From Enhygromyxa salina (GTDB lineage Bacteria; Myxococcota_A; Polyangia; Nannocystales; Nannocystaceae), in contig NZ_PVNL01000135.1 of assembly GCF_002994635.1 (NCBI RefSeq), positions 434,001-498,000 on the forward strand: a DNA stretch of 64,000 nt. Reading direction: 5' to 3'. Position numbers and translations under genes: made by a program. Shown here in pieces: positions 51,810 through 60,356 of the stretch. Below the pieces are notes generated by a model. That model did not search any database and was not told where the DNA came from. It worked only from the letters and a program-made list of their open reading frames with translations. The first letter of the stretch is position 1, and every line of letters starts with the position of its first letter.

Positions 51810-53612
51810 ATGGCCAAGAACTCGATCCTCGATCTGCTCCACGATCACGCCCAAAACCGCGGCAACGACACAGCTTGTCTGGCCAAGGTCGACGGCAAGT
51901 ATGGACCGGTGACCTGGGCCAAAGTCTGGGACGACGCCAAGAAGGTCGGCAAGGCGCTGATCGCCGCGGGTGTCAACGCGGGCGATCGGGTCAACGTGAT
52001 CGGCGGGACCGCGTACGAGTGGATCACCACCGACCTCGGGATCCTGGCCGCGGGGGCGGTGACCGTCCCCATCTACCCGTCGAACCTCCCCGACGAGTGC
52101 CAGTACGTCACCGACCACAGCGGCGCGCGCCTGGTGTTCGCGGAGAACGCGGATCAGGTCGACAAATTCATCGAGAAGCGTGACGAGCTCGGCGACGTGC
52201 TGAAGGTCGTGCAGTGGCGCGGTGACACGCGCGTCGACGACGACTGGGTCGTGAGCATGGAGGCGTTCCTGGCCGCGGGCGAGTCGACCACCGACGCGCA
52301 GCTCGAAGAGCGCGGCGCGACGCTCGGCCCCGACTCGCTCGTCACGATCATCTACACCTCGGGCACCACCGGGCGGCCCAAGGGCGTGGTCTTGACCCAC
52401 GGCAACATGCTCTACGAGGCCAAGGTCACCGCCGAGGCCGACGTGATCCGGCAAGACGACATCCAGCTGCTGTTCTTGCCGATGGCGCACGTGTTCGCCA
52501 AGGTGCTCGAGGTCGGGTGGCTGGGCACGGGCCACGTGCTGGCGTTCGCCGAGAGCATGAACACGATCAAGCCCAACCTCGGCGAGGTCCGGCCAACCCT
52601 GATGGCCGGGGTCCCGCGCGTGTTCGAGAAATTCTACGCAGCGGTGGTCGAGAAGGGCACCTCGGCGGACGGGGTCAAGCGCACGCTGTTCGTCAAGGCC
52701 ATGGAGCTGTCGGTCAAGAACGGCGAGCTCGAGGAGCGCGGCGACCGGCTTGGGCTGGTCGAGAGCGCGATGTTTGGGATGCTCAAGAAGGCCGTGTTCG
52801 CCAAGGTCGGCGAGGGCGTGCTGCAGATCCTCGGCGGTCGGATGCGGGTCATGATCTCGGGCGGCGCGCCGCTCTCGAAGAAGATCGCGTGGTTCTTCCG
52901 CGACGCCGGGATCACGGTGATCGAGGGCTACGGCATGACCGAGACCTCGGCCGCGACCACGATCAACCTGCCCCACCAAAACCAGATCGGCACCGTCGGC
53001 GCGGCGCTGCCCGGGACCACGGTCAAGATCGCCGAGGACGGCGAGATCCTGATCAAGGGCCCCGGCGTCATGCGCGAGTACTGGCGCAACCCCGAGGCCA
53101 CCGCCGAGACCATCGACGAAGACGGCTGGCTGCACACCGGTGACATTGGTGAGCTCGATCCGAAGACCCAGGCGGTCCGGATCACGGATCGCAAGAAAGA
53201 CCTGATCATCACCGCGGGCGGCAAGAACATCGCGCCAACCCGGATCGAGAACCTGGTCAAGACCCACAAGATCATCTCGCAATGTGTGGTCCATGGTGAT
53301 CGCCGCAAATTCATCTCTGCGCTGATCACCATTGATCCCGAGCAGATCGGCTCGTTCGCCCAGCAGGTTGGGGTGTCTGGCACCTACGAGCAGATGTGCA
53401 AAGACTCGAAGGTCCGCGCCGAGGTCGAGCGGCTGATCAGCGAGTCGAACAGTGAGCTCGCCAGCTACGAGACCATCAAGAAGTTCGAGATCCTGGACAA
53501 GGACTTCTCGATCGAGACCGGCGAATTGACCGCGAAGCTGTCGGTCAAGCGCAAGGTCGTCAGCAGCAAGTACGGGCACCTGTTCGACGCGTTCTACGAA
53601 GAGAAGCACTGA
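51810..53612 (+). CDS. Long-chain acyl-CoA synthetase (AMP-binding, class-I adenylate-forming)
   Basis: The 600-residue enzyme activates fatty acids as acyl-CoA through acyl-adenylate. The AMP-binding signature is YTSGTTGRPKGVVLTHGN, with later core motifs GYGMTETSA, DGWLHTGDIGEL and ITDRKKDLIITAGGKNIAP. The length and the PTRIENLVKTHKIISQCVVHGDRRKFISALITID segment match the FadD15/AMP-forming long-chain ligase type found in actinobacteria and myxobacteria. It lacks membrane segments. An upstream TTGAAC (51725-51730) with a TAGATA/GATAAA region about 15 bases on could be its promoter. Fatty-acid degradation genes are not adjacent. Confidence 0.93.
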   Translation: MAKNSILDLLHDHAQNRGNDTACLAKVDGKYGPVTWAKVWDDAKKVGKALIAAGVNAGDRVNVIGGTAYEWITTDLGILAAGAVTVPIYPSNLPDECQYVTDHSGARLVFAENADQVDKFIEKRDELGDVLKVVQWRGDTRVDDDWVVSMEAFLAAGESTTDAQLEERGATLGPDSLVTIIYTSGTTGRPKGVVLTHGNMLYEAKVTAEADVIRQDDIQLLFLPMAHVFAKVLEVGWLGTGHVLAFAESMNTIKPNLGEVRPTLMAGVPRVFEKFYAAVVEKGTSADGVKRTLFVKAMELSVKNGELEERGDRLGLVESAMFGMLKKAVFAKVGEGVLQILGGRMRVMISGGAPLSKKIAWFFRDAGITVIEGYGMTETSAATTINLPHQNQIGTVGAALPGTTVKIAEDGEILIKGPGVMREYWRNPEATAETIDEDGWLHTGDIGELDPKTQAVRITDRKKDLIITAGGKNIAPTRIENLVKTHKIISQCVVHGDRRKFISALITIDPEQIGSFAQQVGVSGTYEQMCKDSKVRAEVERLISESNSELASYETIKKFEILDKDFSIETGELTAKLSVKRKVVSSKYGHLFDAFYEEKH

Positions 53613-53639
53613 GCTGTGGGCGCGCCCGTGGGCGAGTGG

Positions 53640-53645
53640 TAAGGT
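53640..53645 (+). promoter_or_regulatory. -10-like TAAGGT before a Gly-Asp lipoprotein gene
   Basis: TAAGGT, six bases, ATG 53652, with no Shine-Dalgarno sequence. Confidence 0.4.
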
Positions 53646-53651
53646 CCACGG

Positions 53652-55109
53652 ATGCGCCCCGCTGCCCTGACCCTGACCGTCCTGACCTCGTGTTCGCTGC
53701 TCCTGCTCGCGTGCAGTGACGACGGGGTCGCGGACGCGACTTCAGGGCCAGCCGAGACTGCGGGCGACGGCGACGGCGACGGCGACGGCGATCCCAGCGA
53801 GAGCGGTGAGACCAACAGCACCGGAGACGGGGACGGGGATGGCGACGGGGATCCCGGCGACGGCGACGGCGATCCCGGTGATGGTGACGGCGATCCCGGG
53901 GACGGCGACGGCGACGGCGACGGCTGCCAGCCGAACCCCGAGGTCTGCGAGCCCGACCTCGTCTGCGACGTGATCTCGGGCGAGTGCGTGGATCCAGACG
54001 CGCCCTGCACCCTCGCGGGCGACGCGACGGCCTGCGGCAACTTCAACTGCGGCCCAGGCTCGGTCTGCGACGATCAGGGCGCGTGCATCCCGATCGCGCC
54101 GTGCAATTCCGTGGCCTGCGAGGGCGACCAGTGCTGGGGCGACAGCTGCGTGTGCGACCGCCCGATCCCCTGCAACCCCGCCAGCGAGGCCGACCTCAAC
54201 GGTCCGTTCGCAACCGACATCTTCGACCTCGAGTTCGCCGATGACTGCACCGCGTGGATGGTCACCCTGCGCAGCGGCACCGACTACGTGCGGCGCATGA
54301 CCGTGGACGCGACGCTGACCCAGTGGGACGGGGTCGCCAACCTCAACATGGGCGAGGTCAAGGTGCTCAAGGCCCTCAACCCGCAGTACCCGGCCGCGCC
54401 GCTGGTCGGCGACATTCAGAGCCCAGCCGGCCCGCCCATGACCGACGGCGGGGACATGCTCGGTGAAGTTGCGATCACCTATACCTGCTGCCCGACCTGC
54501 GGTTGCTTCGTCGATCCGCCGCAGGGCGTCGCGCGGCTGATCGAAGGCGCGATGGTGCCGCTGCCGATCGTGCTGCCCGGCACGCCCACCCAGGGCGCCA
54601 ACGGGCCGTTTGGCAGCAACGCGGGCGACGCGGGGCCGATGGGCCTGACCTGGGGCGACGATCTGCGCCTGTACGTCGGCAACTCGGAGGCCAACGGCAA
54701 TCTGGACACCGCGGATCTCGACCAGCAGACCCAGCAGTTCCTGACCATGTTCGAGTCGCGGGTCACGGCCGCGGCCCCGCTCACCTCCGTGCATTTGCTG
54801 ATCGCCCTCGACACCGGGGAATTGCTGCGATTCAACACCGCGCTGAATGAGGCCACCCCGGTCATGGATTTCGACGCCGGGATCACGACATTGAGCCACG
54901 ACAGCTTCTCGGGTCTCGTCTATGCCTCGCTGTCGGATCTGTCGATTGTCGCGGTTGATCCGTTCAGCGCCGAGGTGACCGACTTTGGCGTGATGCCAGC
55001 GCTCGGGCGCGTGACGGTGAGCCCGGACGGCAAGCTGTGGTGGGTGCCGGCGAAGTACCTCGTCGGCAACATGCCGCTGTCGACCTGGGATCTGCCGACC
55101 AGCTTCTGA
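53652..55109 (+). CDS. Gly-Asp-linker lipoprotein with Cys-rich segment and propeller-like domain
   Basis: The 485-residue lipoprotein (lipobox LLLAC, Cys21) has a GD linker (about 38-90). A Cys-rich segment follows (about 95-175: CQPNPEVCEPDLVCDVISGECVDPDAPC, CGPGSVCDDQGAC, CEGDQCWGDSCVCDRPIPC), then a large domain (about 180-485) with blade-like strands (DLRLYVGNSEANGNLDTADLD, LIALDTGELLRFNTAL, LVYASLSDLSIVAVDPFSAEV). The overall plan is like that of the protein encoded at 50510-51637, with an added disulfide module. It is surface-located by inference; the ligand is unknown. Confidence 0.75.
   Translation: MRPAALTLTVLTSCSLLLLACSDDGVADATSGPAETAGDGDGDGDGDPSESGETNSTGDGDGDGDGDPGDGDGDPGDGDGDPGDGDGDGDGCQPNPEVCEPDLVCDVISGECVDPDAPCTLAGDATACGNFNCGPGSVCDDQGACIPIAPCNSVACEGDQCWGDSCVCDRPIPCNPASEADLNGPFATDIFDLEFADDCTAWMVTLRSGTDYVRRMTVDATLTQWDGVANLNMGEVKVLKALNPQYPAAPLVGDIQSPAGPPMTDGGDMLGEVAITYTCCPTCGCFVDPPQGVARLIEGAMVPLPIVLPGTPTQGANGPFGSNAGDAGPMGLTWGDDLRLYVGNSEANGNLDTADLDQQTQQFLTMFESRVTAAAPLTSVHLLIALDTGELLRFNTALNEATPVMDFDAGITTLSHDSFSGLVYASLSDLSIVAVDPFSAEVTDFGVMPALGRVTVSPDGKLWWVPAKYLVGNMPLSTWDLPTSF
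53763..53923 (+). repeat. Gly-Asp coding repeat, copy 4
   Basis: Six-base GGCGAC/GGGGAT/GGCGAT units encode the GD linker, broken by a Ser/Thr/Glu insert and by Pro codons (GDPGDGDGDP). Confidence 0.88.
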
Positions 55110-55138
55110 GCGAGGGCGACGCTGACCGCCGCGGGCGG

Positions 55139-55144
55139 TAGACT
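55139..55144 (+). promoter_or_regulatory. -10-like TAGACT before the large membrane protein gene
   Basis: TAGACT, eight bases, ATG 55153. Confidence 0.42.
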
Positions 55145-55152
55145 CCACCGCG

Positions 55153-57120
55153 ATGCTCCCCGCCGTCCCGCTCGCGCGCGAGCCCCTCGCTCGCGACGAG
55201 CGCCGCCGCTGGCTGATCGCGCTGCTGCTGGTCGCGATCGCGGCGATCGCCGTGCGCTGGCCGGCCGTCGAGATCGGCCCGCTGAGCGACGACTACATGC
55301 AGGACGCGATGATCAACGGGTCGTACCCCGGCGAGCACTACGTCCCCTTCGATCTCTACGCGTTCGCCCGCAGCGGCGCCAGCGTCGTGCCGCACGTCGA
55401 GCAGGGCACGCTGCCGTGGTTCGTGGAGGCCGACTTTCACGGCGCGGTCCTGCGTCCGCTGTCGAGCTTGCTGCTGTGGCTCGATCACGTGATCGCACCC
55501 AACGCGGTCCGGCTGTGGCACGTGCACTCGCTGCTGTGGTTCGCCGCCTCGATCTTCGGGTTTGGCCTGTGCGTCCGACGGATGCTCCCGCGCTGGCCCG
55601 CCGCGCTGGCGGTGCTGCTCTACGCCTGCGAGGCCGCGTTCGACTCCCCCCTCGGGTGGCTGGCCAACCGCTGCGTGCTGGTCTGCGCCACGCTCGGGTT
55701 CGCGGCGATCTGGGCCCACATCGAGTGGCGCCAGCCGGATCCAGACACGCCGGGCTGGCTGCGCCGCCACGGGCCGATCATCGAGCTGGCGCTGATGAGC
55801 CTGAGCCTCGCGGCCGGCGAGTATGGCCTGGGCGTGGTCGTGTACGTGGCCGCGTGGGAGCTGCTCGCGGGTCCGCGAGTCGCCACGTCCACCACCCGCG
55901 CGTGGCTGCGCGACCGCGGGCGCGCGCTGGTCCCCGCGATCGTCCCGGTGTTCGTGTATCTCACCTGCCACAAGCTGCTCGGCTACGGCACCATCGGCGC
56001 CGACGTCTACGCGGATCCGATCAACTCGCCCCGCGCGTGGTTTGGGTGGGTTCAGCTGCGTCTGCCCAAGCTCGCGACGGGCGCGCTGTGGGCCGTGCCA
56101 GCGTCCACAATCGAGGTGTTTCGGCACCCCGGGGCGCAGTGGTGGAACGAGCTGTGGCCCAGCGACACGCCCACTGGCTACCACCAGTCTCACGCCAACT
56201 TCGGCCGGGTGGGGGTCGCGGTCGCGGCGGTCGGCCTGGTGCTCGCGCGGTTTGGGCTGCGCGACGACGAGCGCCGAACCCTGCGCGCCGTGCTGCTTGG
56301 CGCCGCGCTCGGGCTGCTGCCGATCTCGGTCGCGCCCGCGCACTCGCGCCTGTTGGTGGTCGCGCAGCTGGGCGCGTGCGTGGCGGTCTCGCTGATCATG
56401 TTTGGCTGCGCGCGGCTGCTGCTCGGTCGCGGGCGGGCGGCGAAACTGGTGGTGCAGCGGGTGCTCGGCGTCGCGCTGCTGCCGATCGCCGCGGTCATGC
56501 TGTGGCTCCACACCGTCGAGGATCTAAAGTGGACGCGTCGCTACTTGGTCCACCTCGACGGCATGCAGGCGTCCAACGCCGCCGCGTTCACCGAGGGGGA
56601 TCTGCTCGACCAGGAGCTCGCCGGCCGCGACGTGATCGTGATGAACGGCCCCAGCCAGTCGGTCGGCATGTATGGCCCGTTCGTGCTCCACGTCCACGGC
56701 ATGCCCGAGCCCAACAGCTGGCGCTCGCTCGCGCTCGGCGGCGACTACCCGATCTGGGTGTTTCGCCCCAGCGACAAGGTGCTCGAGCTCGCGGCGATCC
56801 GCGGCGCGTGGCTGCTGACCGCGGGGGAGCTGTTCTTTCGCCGCTCGGATCACTCGCTGGCCGCCGGCTCGACCTTTGACTATCCGACCATGGACGTGGA
56901 GGTGTTGGCGGATGACGGCGGCGGCAATCCAACCCGGCTGCGCTTCAGCTTTACCCGCTCGCTCGACGATCCCTCGTTCTTGTTCTTGATCTCGACCCGG
57001 CAAGGCTTGATGCGCTGGGACATCCCGCCGGTCGAGGGGTCGCAGACGGTCCCGAGGCCGGCGCTGCCCTATGTCGGCAATCGCGAGGTTCTGTTTGGGG
57101 ACGGTCGCGGTCCGAAGTGA
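55153..57120 (+). CDS. Polytopic membrane protein, GT-C glycosyltransferase-like topology
   Basis: The 655-residue protein has a basic N-terminus, a first helix (about 20-36: LIALLLVAIAAIAVRWP), then an extracytoplasmic acidic loop (EIGPLSDDYMQDAMINGSYPGEH) carrying Asp residues in the position of the first-loop DD of GT-C transferases. About nine further hydrophobic helices follow up to residue 460, with internal VHSLLWFAASIFGFG, TLGFAAIWAHIEW and ARLLLGRGRAAK segments. The C-terminal 190 residues are a soluble domain. The topology resembles PMT/ArnT-like lipid-sugar-dependent glycosyltransferases, but no specific family is recognised, so the assignment is tentative. It lies between two GD lipoprotein genes. 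Confidence 0.62.
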   Translation: MLPAVPLAREPLARDERRRWLIALLLVAIAAIAVRWPAVEIGPLSDDYMQDAMINGSYPGEHYVPFDLYAFARSGASVVPHVEQGTLPWFVEADFHGAVLRPLSSLLLWLDHVIAPNAVRLWHVHSLLWFAASIFGFGLCVRRMLPRWPAALAVLLYACEAAFDSPLGWLANRCVLVCATLGFAAIWAHIEWRQPDPDTPGWLRRHGPIIELALMSLSLAAGEYGLGVVVYVAAWELLAGPRVATSTTRAWLRDRGRALVPAIVPVFVYLTCHKLLGYGTIGADVYADPINSPRAWFGWVQLRLPKLATGALWAVPASTIEVFRHPGAQWWNELWPSDTPTGYHQSHANFGRVGVAVAAVGLVLARFGLRDDERRTLRAVLLGAALGLLPISVAPAHSRLLVVAQLGACVAVSLIMFGCARLLLGRGRAAKLVVQRVLGVALLPIAAVMLWLHTVEDLKWTRRYLVHLDGMQASNAAAFTEGDLLDQELAGRDVIVMNGPSQSVGMYGPFVLHVHGMPEPNSWRSLALGGDYPIWVFRPSDKVLELAAIRGAWLLTAGELFFRRSDHSLAAGSTFDYPTMDVEVLADDGGGNPTRLRFSFTRSLDDPSFLFLISTRQGLMRWDIPPVEGSQTVPRPALPYVGNREVLFGDGRGPK

Positions 57121-57148
57121 GCCCACTGTCCACGCTGGGGAGCTCTGC

Positions 57149-57154
57149 TATCCT
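57149..57154 (+). promoter_or_regulatory. -10-like TATCCT before a Gly-Asp lipoprotein gene
   Basis: TATCCT preceded by TGC, six bases, ATG 57161. One of the clearest leaderless-type starts. Confidence 0.5.
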
Positions 57155-57160
57155 CGCCAG

Positions 57161-57862
57161 ATGCGAACGACTCTGACTAACTTTGGCTTGGCTGGTGTGT
57201 TGGTACTGAGCGCGACGAGCGGGCTCGGCTGTGTTGTCAACGGCGGGAACGACGACGCGGCCAACGAGGAGACTGGGGATGGCGATGGCGATGGGGATGG
57301 GGATGGCGACAGCGGGGATGGCGACGGCGATGGCGACAGCGGGGATGGCGACGGCGACACTGGAGACGGCGACGGTGACACCGGAGACGGCGACGGCGAC
57401 GGCGACGACCCCACCAGTCTCCCGGCCGACTTCCCCGCCTCGCTGACCAAAGCCGGCGGCTGCGGTGATGTCTACATTGGCGTGACCAACCAAGATGGCA
57501 CGGTCGGCATCCTGTTTAGCGGCACGGAGATCGCGGCGACCGCTCACGACATGGGCGAGACCCAGGTCCGCGAGAGCCAGCTCCCCAGCCCCGACGTCAC
57601 GCTCACCGCGGCGATCGGCACGCTGCTGGACGACGGCTGCAACGACACGGGCAGCGGCCCGCAGATCACTCACGAGTGGACGGCCGTGAGCGGGACCGTC
57701 ACCCTCACCGTGGTCCCGACCGGCGAGCCCCAACCATGGGAGATGCCGGCCGACGCCACCCTCGAGCTGACCAACGTCACGTTCGAGGCGCAGGGGCTCG
57801 AGCCCGTCGTGGTCGACTCGTGGATCGTCGAAGACGTCTACGTCGGCTGGCTGCCCGGGTAG
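57161..57862 (+). CDS. Gly-Asp-linker lipoprotein, small
   Basis: The 233-residue lipoprotein (lipobox-like SGLGC, Cys24) has a GD linker (about 38-86) and a compact C-terminal domain (about 88-233: SLPADFPASLTKAGGCGDVYIGVTNQDGTVGILFSGTEIAATAHDMG...). The domain is beta-rich with two cysteines, no repeats and no recognised family. It is the smallest of the five GD lipoproteins. Its linker is about as long as those of the larger ones, which argues that linker length is set by the distance to be spanned rather than by domain size (inference). Confidence 0.72.
   Translation: MRTTLTNFGLAGVLVLSATSGLGCVVNGGNDDAANEETGDGDGDGDGDGDSGDGDGDGDSGDGDGDTGDGDGDTGDGDGDGDDPTSLPADFPASLTKAGGCGDVYIGVTNQDGTVGILFSGTEIAATAHDMGETQVRESQLPSPDVTLTAAIGTLLDDGCNDTGSGPQITHEWTAVSGTVTLTVVPTGEPQPWEMPADATLELTNVTFEAQGLEPVVVDSWIVEDVYVGWLPG
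57275..57409 (+). repeat. Gly-Asp coding repeat, copy 5
   Basis: Six-base units (GGCGAT, GGGGAT, GGCGAC) interrupted by Ser and Thr codons (GDSGDGDGDG, GDTGDGDGDT) encode the linker. Confidence 0.88.
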
Positions 57863-57890
57863 GCGGCTGGGGTCGGGCGTGGGCTTCGGA

Positions 57891-57896
57891 TAGACT
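57891..57896 (+). promoter_or_regulatory. -10-like TAGACT before the class-V aminotransferase gene
   Basis: TAGACT, nine bases, ATG 57906. Confidence 0.42.
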
Positions 57897-57905
57897 CGGC
57901 CACCG

Positions 57906-59591
57906 ATGTCCAACGCCTCGCTCATCGAACTCGTCCGGGCCTCTGTCATTGGGGGGAACGAGGCCGTCGTTGGGCCCTACGGCCCGCGCCTGGTCACCTA
58001 CGCGGACTACACAGCCTCGGGCCGCTCGCTGAGCTTCATCGAGGACTTCATCCGCAACGCCGTGTTGCCGCTCTACGCCAACACCCACACCGAGAGCTCG
58101 GGCACGGGGCTGCAGACCACGCGGTTTCGTGAGGACGCCCGCAGCATCATCCGCGACGCGGTCGGGGCGACCGACGAGCACGCGGTGATCTTCAGCGGCT
58201 CGGGCTCGACCGGCGCGATCGATCGCATGATCGGGATCCTCAACTGCCGGATCCCGCGGGATCTCGACCAGCGCTACGGCCTGTCCAAGCACATCCCCGC
58301 CGACGAGCGCCCGGTCGTGTTCATTGGCCCGTACGAGCACCACTCCAACGAGCTGCCCTGGCGCGAGTCGATCTGCGAGGTCGTGGTCATCCGCGAGGAC
58401 GAGCACGGCCAGATCGATCTCGCCGAGCTCGAGCGCGCGCTGATCCACTACGCAGATCGCCCGCTCAAGATCGGCTCGTTCTCGGCCGCCTCCAACGTCA
58501 GCGGGATCGTCAGCGACACCCGCAACATTGCGATCACCCTGCACCGCCACGGCGCGCTCTCGTTCTGGGACTGCGCGGCCGCGGCTCCGTATGTCTCGAT
58601 CTCCATGGGACCGCTCGACGACGGTGAGGACGGCCACCTGTCGTACAAAGACGCGATCTTCATCTCGCCGCACAAGCTGATCGGCGGCCCGGGCACGCCG
58701 GGCCTGCTGGTGCTCCGCAAGGAGCTGTGCGCCAACACGATCCCGACCGTGCCCGGCGGCGGCACGGTCTGGTACGTCAACCCGACCGAGCACCGCTACA
58801 TCGACAACCCCGAGCACCGCGAAGAGGGCGGGACCCCGGCGATCGTCGAGTCGATCCGCGCCGGGCTGGTGTTTCAGCTCAAGCAGGCGGTCGGCACCGA
58901 CGTGATCCGCGAGTGCGAGCAGTCGTTCATTCACCGCGCGATCGACTCGTGGTCGGGCAACCCGGCGATCCAGATCCTCGGCAACAAGACGGCCCAGCGC
59001 CTGTCGATCGTCTCGTTCGTGGTCCGCCACGGCGACAAGTACCTGCACCACAATTTCGTGGTCGCGCTGCTCAACGATGTGTTTGGCATCCAGTCTCGCG
59101 GCGGGTGCTCGTGCGCGGGCCCCTACGGCCACCGACTGCTGGGGATCGATCTCGAGACCTCGCACGAGTTCGAGCGCGAGATCGGGCGGGGCTGCGAGGG
59201 CATCAAGCCCGGCTGGGTCCGCGTCAACTTCAACTACTTCATCTCCGAGGCCGTGTTCGAGTTCATCCTCGAGGCCGTGCACATCGTCGCGCGCGAGGGC
59301 TGGAAGCTGCTCGACGAGTATGACTTTTGTGCCAAGACCGGGCTGTGGAAGCACCGCAAGGGCGGCGGCGCCGAGCCGCTCAGCCTCCGCGACATCAGCT
59401 ATGGACCCGAGGGGATGTCGCACCGGCCGCATCGGGTCTACGCCAGCGAAGACGCGCTCCCCGGCTACCTCGAGGCTGCGCGCGAGATCCTTGCCAACGC
59501 GGAGCCCGGACAGCGCGAGCCGGTTGTGGCGCCGACCAAGGACTTCGAGCACCTGCGCTGGTTTCCGCTGCCCGGCGAGCGAATGGCCTAG
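57906..59591 (+). CDS. Class-V aminotransferase (cysteine-desulfurase-like)
   Basis: The 561-residue PLP enzyme shows the class-V fold: YADYTASGRSLSFIEDFI (the substrate-binding start in place of LDNAAT), FSGSGSTGAIDRMIG, GPYEHHSNELPWRE, FSAASNVSGIVSDTRNIA, SFWDCAAAAPYVSI and the Schiff-base Lys in FISPHKLIGGPGTPG. A Cys-containing loop (SRGGCSCAGPYGHRLLG) lies where cysteine desulfurases carry their catalytic Cys. At 561 residues it is about 150 longer than IscS/SufS, with the excess at the C-terminus. No iron-sulfur or tRNA-thiolation genes adjoin it, so the substrate is open. Confidence 0.85.
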   Translation: MSNASLIELVRASVIGGNEAVVGPYGPRLVTYADYTASGRSLSFIEDFIRNAVLPLYANTHTESSGTGLQTTRFREDARSIIRDAVGATDEHAVIFSGSGSTGAIDRMIGILNCRIPRDLDQRYGLSKHIPADERPVVFIGPYEHHSNELPWRESICEVVVIREDEHGQIDLAELERALIHYADRPLKIGSFSAASNVSGIVSDTRNIAITLHRHGALSFWDCAAAAPYVSISMGPLDDGEDGHLSYKDAIFISPHKLIGGPGTPGLLVLRKELCANTIPTVPGGGTVWYVNPTEHRYIDNPEHREEGGTPAIVESIRAGLVFQLKQAVGTDVIRECEQSFIHRAIDSWSGNPAIQILGNKTAQRLSIVSFVVRHGDKYLHHNFVVALLNDVFGIQSRGGCSCAGPYGHRLLGIDLETSHEFEREIGRGCEGIKPGWVRVNFNYFISEAVFEFILEAVHIVAREGWKLLDEYDFCAKTGLWKHRKGGGAEPLSLRDISYGPEGMSHRPHRVYASEDALPGYLEAAREILANAEPGQREPVVAPTKDFEHLRWFPLPGERMA

Positions 59592-59594
59592 AAA

Positions 59595-60251
59595 CTACTC
59601 CAGAGGCAGCGTGAGCATGAACTGCTCCTGGCCGGTCGGCGCCTCGGGCAAGATCATGCTCAGCGTGGTCTCGCGGATGCACGTGCGCAGCTCCTCATCA
59701 TTGATCCCGTCCTGATCCCCAAACTCGACGGTCTCGACGATGCTGCCGAGCTCCTCGTCGCTCATGATCTCGACGTTGACCGTGAGCATGCCGCCCAGAT
59801 CGGGGTCGCGCTCGCGGGCGGCGTCGATGCACTCGCCGGCCAAGGGCATGAAGTCCGTGTTGAGTTGCGCGAGCAGATCCTCGTGACCGCCGATGCGATT
59901 GCGCAGCTCACCGGTTGGCGCGGCGGCCTCGACTGGCTCCGCGCGATCTGGCCGCGCAGGCGCAGGCTCATTCGCGCGCCGAGCCTGTTGCGCGAGGATG
60001 CTCGCCCGCAGCTGCTCGCGCGCGACCCGAGCGTCCTGCGGCGTCGGCTCCGACGGGGGCGCCTTCGCCTGGCTCGGCGGGCGTTCGATCGTGCGGGTCG
60101 CAGACTTGGACGCGGCTTGCGGACCCGCGGGATCGGCACGGTCCGCGACCGGCTCGGCCTGCTGCGGCCCCGGTGACCGATCCGGCCACATGAACAGGGC
60201 CGCGAGCGCGAGCACCATCAGACCCAGACACACCTGCGTGAACCGTGACAT
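59595..60251 (-). CDS. Single-pass protein with AgmX/TonB-like C-terminal domain
   Basis: The 218-residue protein has an N-terminal helix (about 5-21: TQVCLGLMVLALAALFMWP), an Ala/Pro/Glu-rich spacer (about 25-125) and a C-terminal domain (about 130-218: LLAQLNTDFMPLAGECIDAARERDPDLGGMLTVNVEIMSDEELGSIVETVEFGDQDGINDEELRTCIRETTLSMILPE). The spacing of the two Cys and the ...V.F.Q....LR.C..E pattern resemble AgmX/PglI-type C-terminal domains such as the one at the left edge. Such domains occur in periplasmic proteins of unknown partners. It is convergent with the aminotransferase gene. Confidence 0.68.
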   Translation of the reverse strand: MSRFTQVCLGLMVLALAALFMWPDRSPGPQQAEPVADRADPAGPQAASKSATRTIERPPSQAKAPPSEPTPQDARVAREQLRASILAQQARRANEPAPARPDRAEPVEAAAPTGELRNRIGGHEDLLAQLNTDFMPLAGECIDAARERDPDLGGMLTVNVEIMSDEELGSIVETVEFGDQDGINDEELRTCIRETTLSMILPEAPTGQEQFMLTLPLE

Positions 60252-60262
60252 GGCGAGGCCGC

Positions 60263-60268
60263 ACTATA
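60263..60268 (-). promoter_or_regulatory. -10-like TATAGT before the AgmX-like gene
   Basis: Minus strand: TATAGT, 11 bases, ATG 60251. Confidence 0.42.
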
Positions 60269-60342
60269 CCCGCCCGCGGCTACCAGCTGCCGCCCGCGGA
60301 TCACCCGCCCGGCCGCAGTTGCCCCCGATCCCGCGATCAAAC

Positions 60343-60348
60343 TATAGA
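60343..60348 (+). promoter_or_regulatory. -10-like TATAGA before the SDR-like gene
   Basis: TATAGA, eight bases, ATG 60357. Confidence 0.38.
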
Positions 60349-60356
60349 CCCCCCGC

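Noticed and set aside
51441..53609. A 722-codon minus-strand open frame
   Set aside because: It is antisense to the acyl-CoA ligase gene. High GC leaves antisense frames open, and no domain is recognisable in it.
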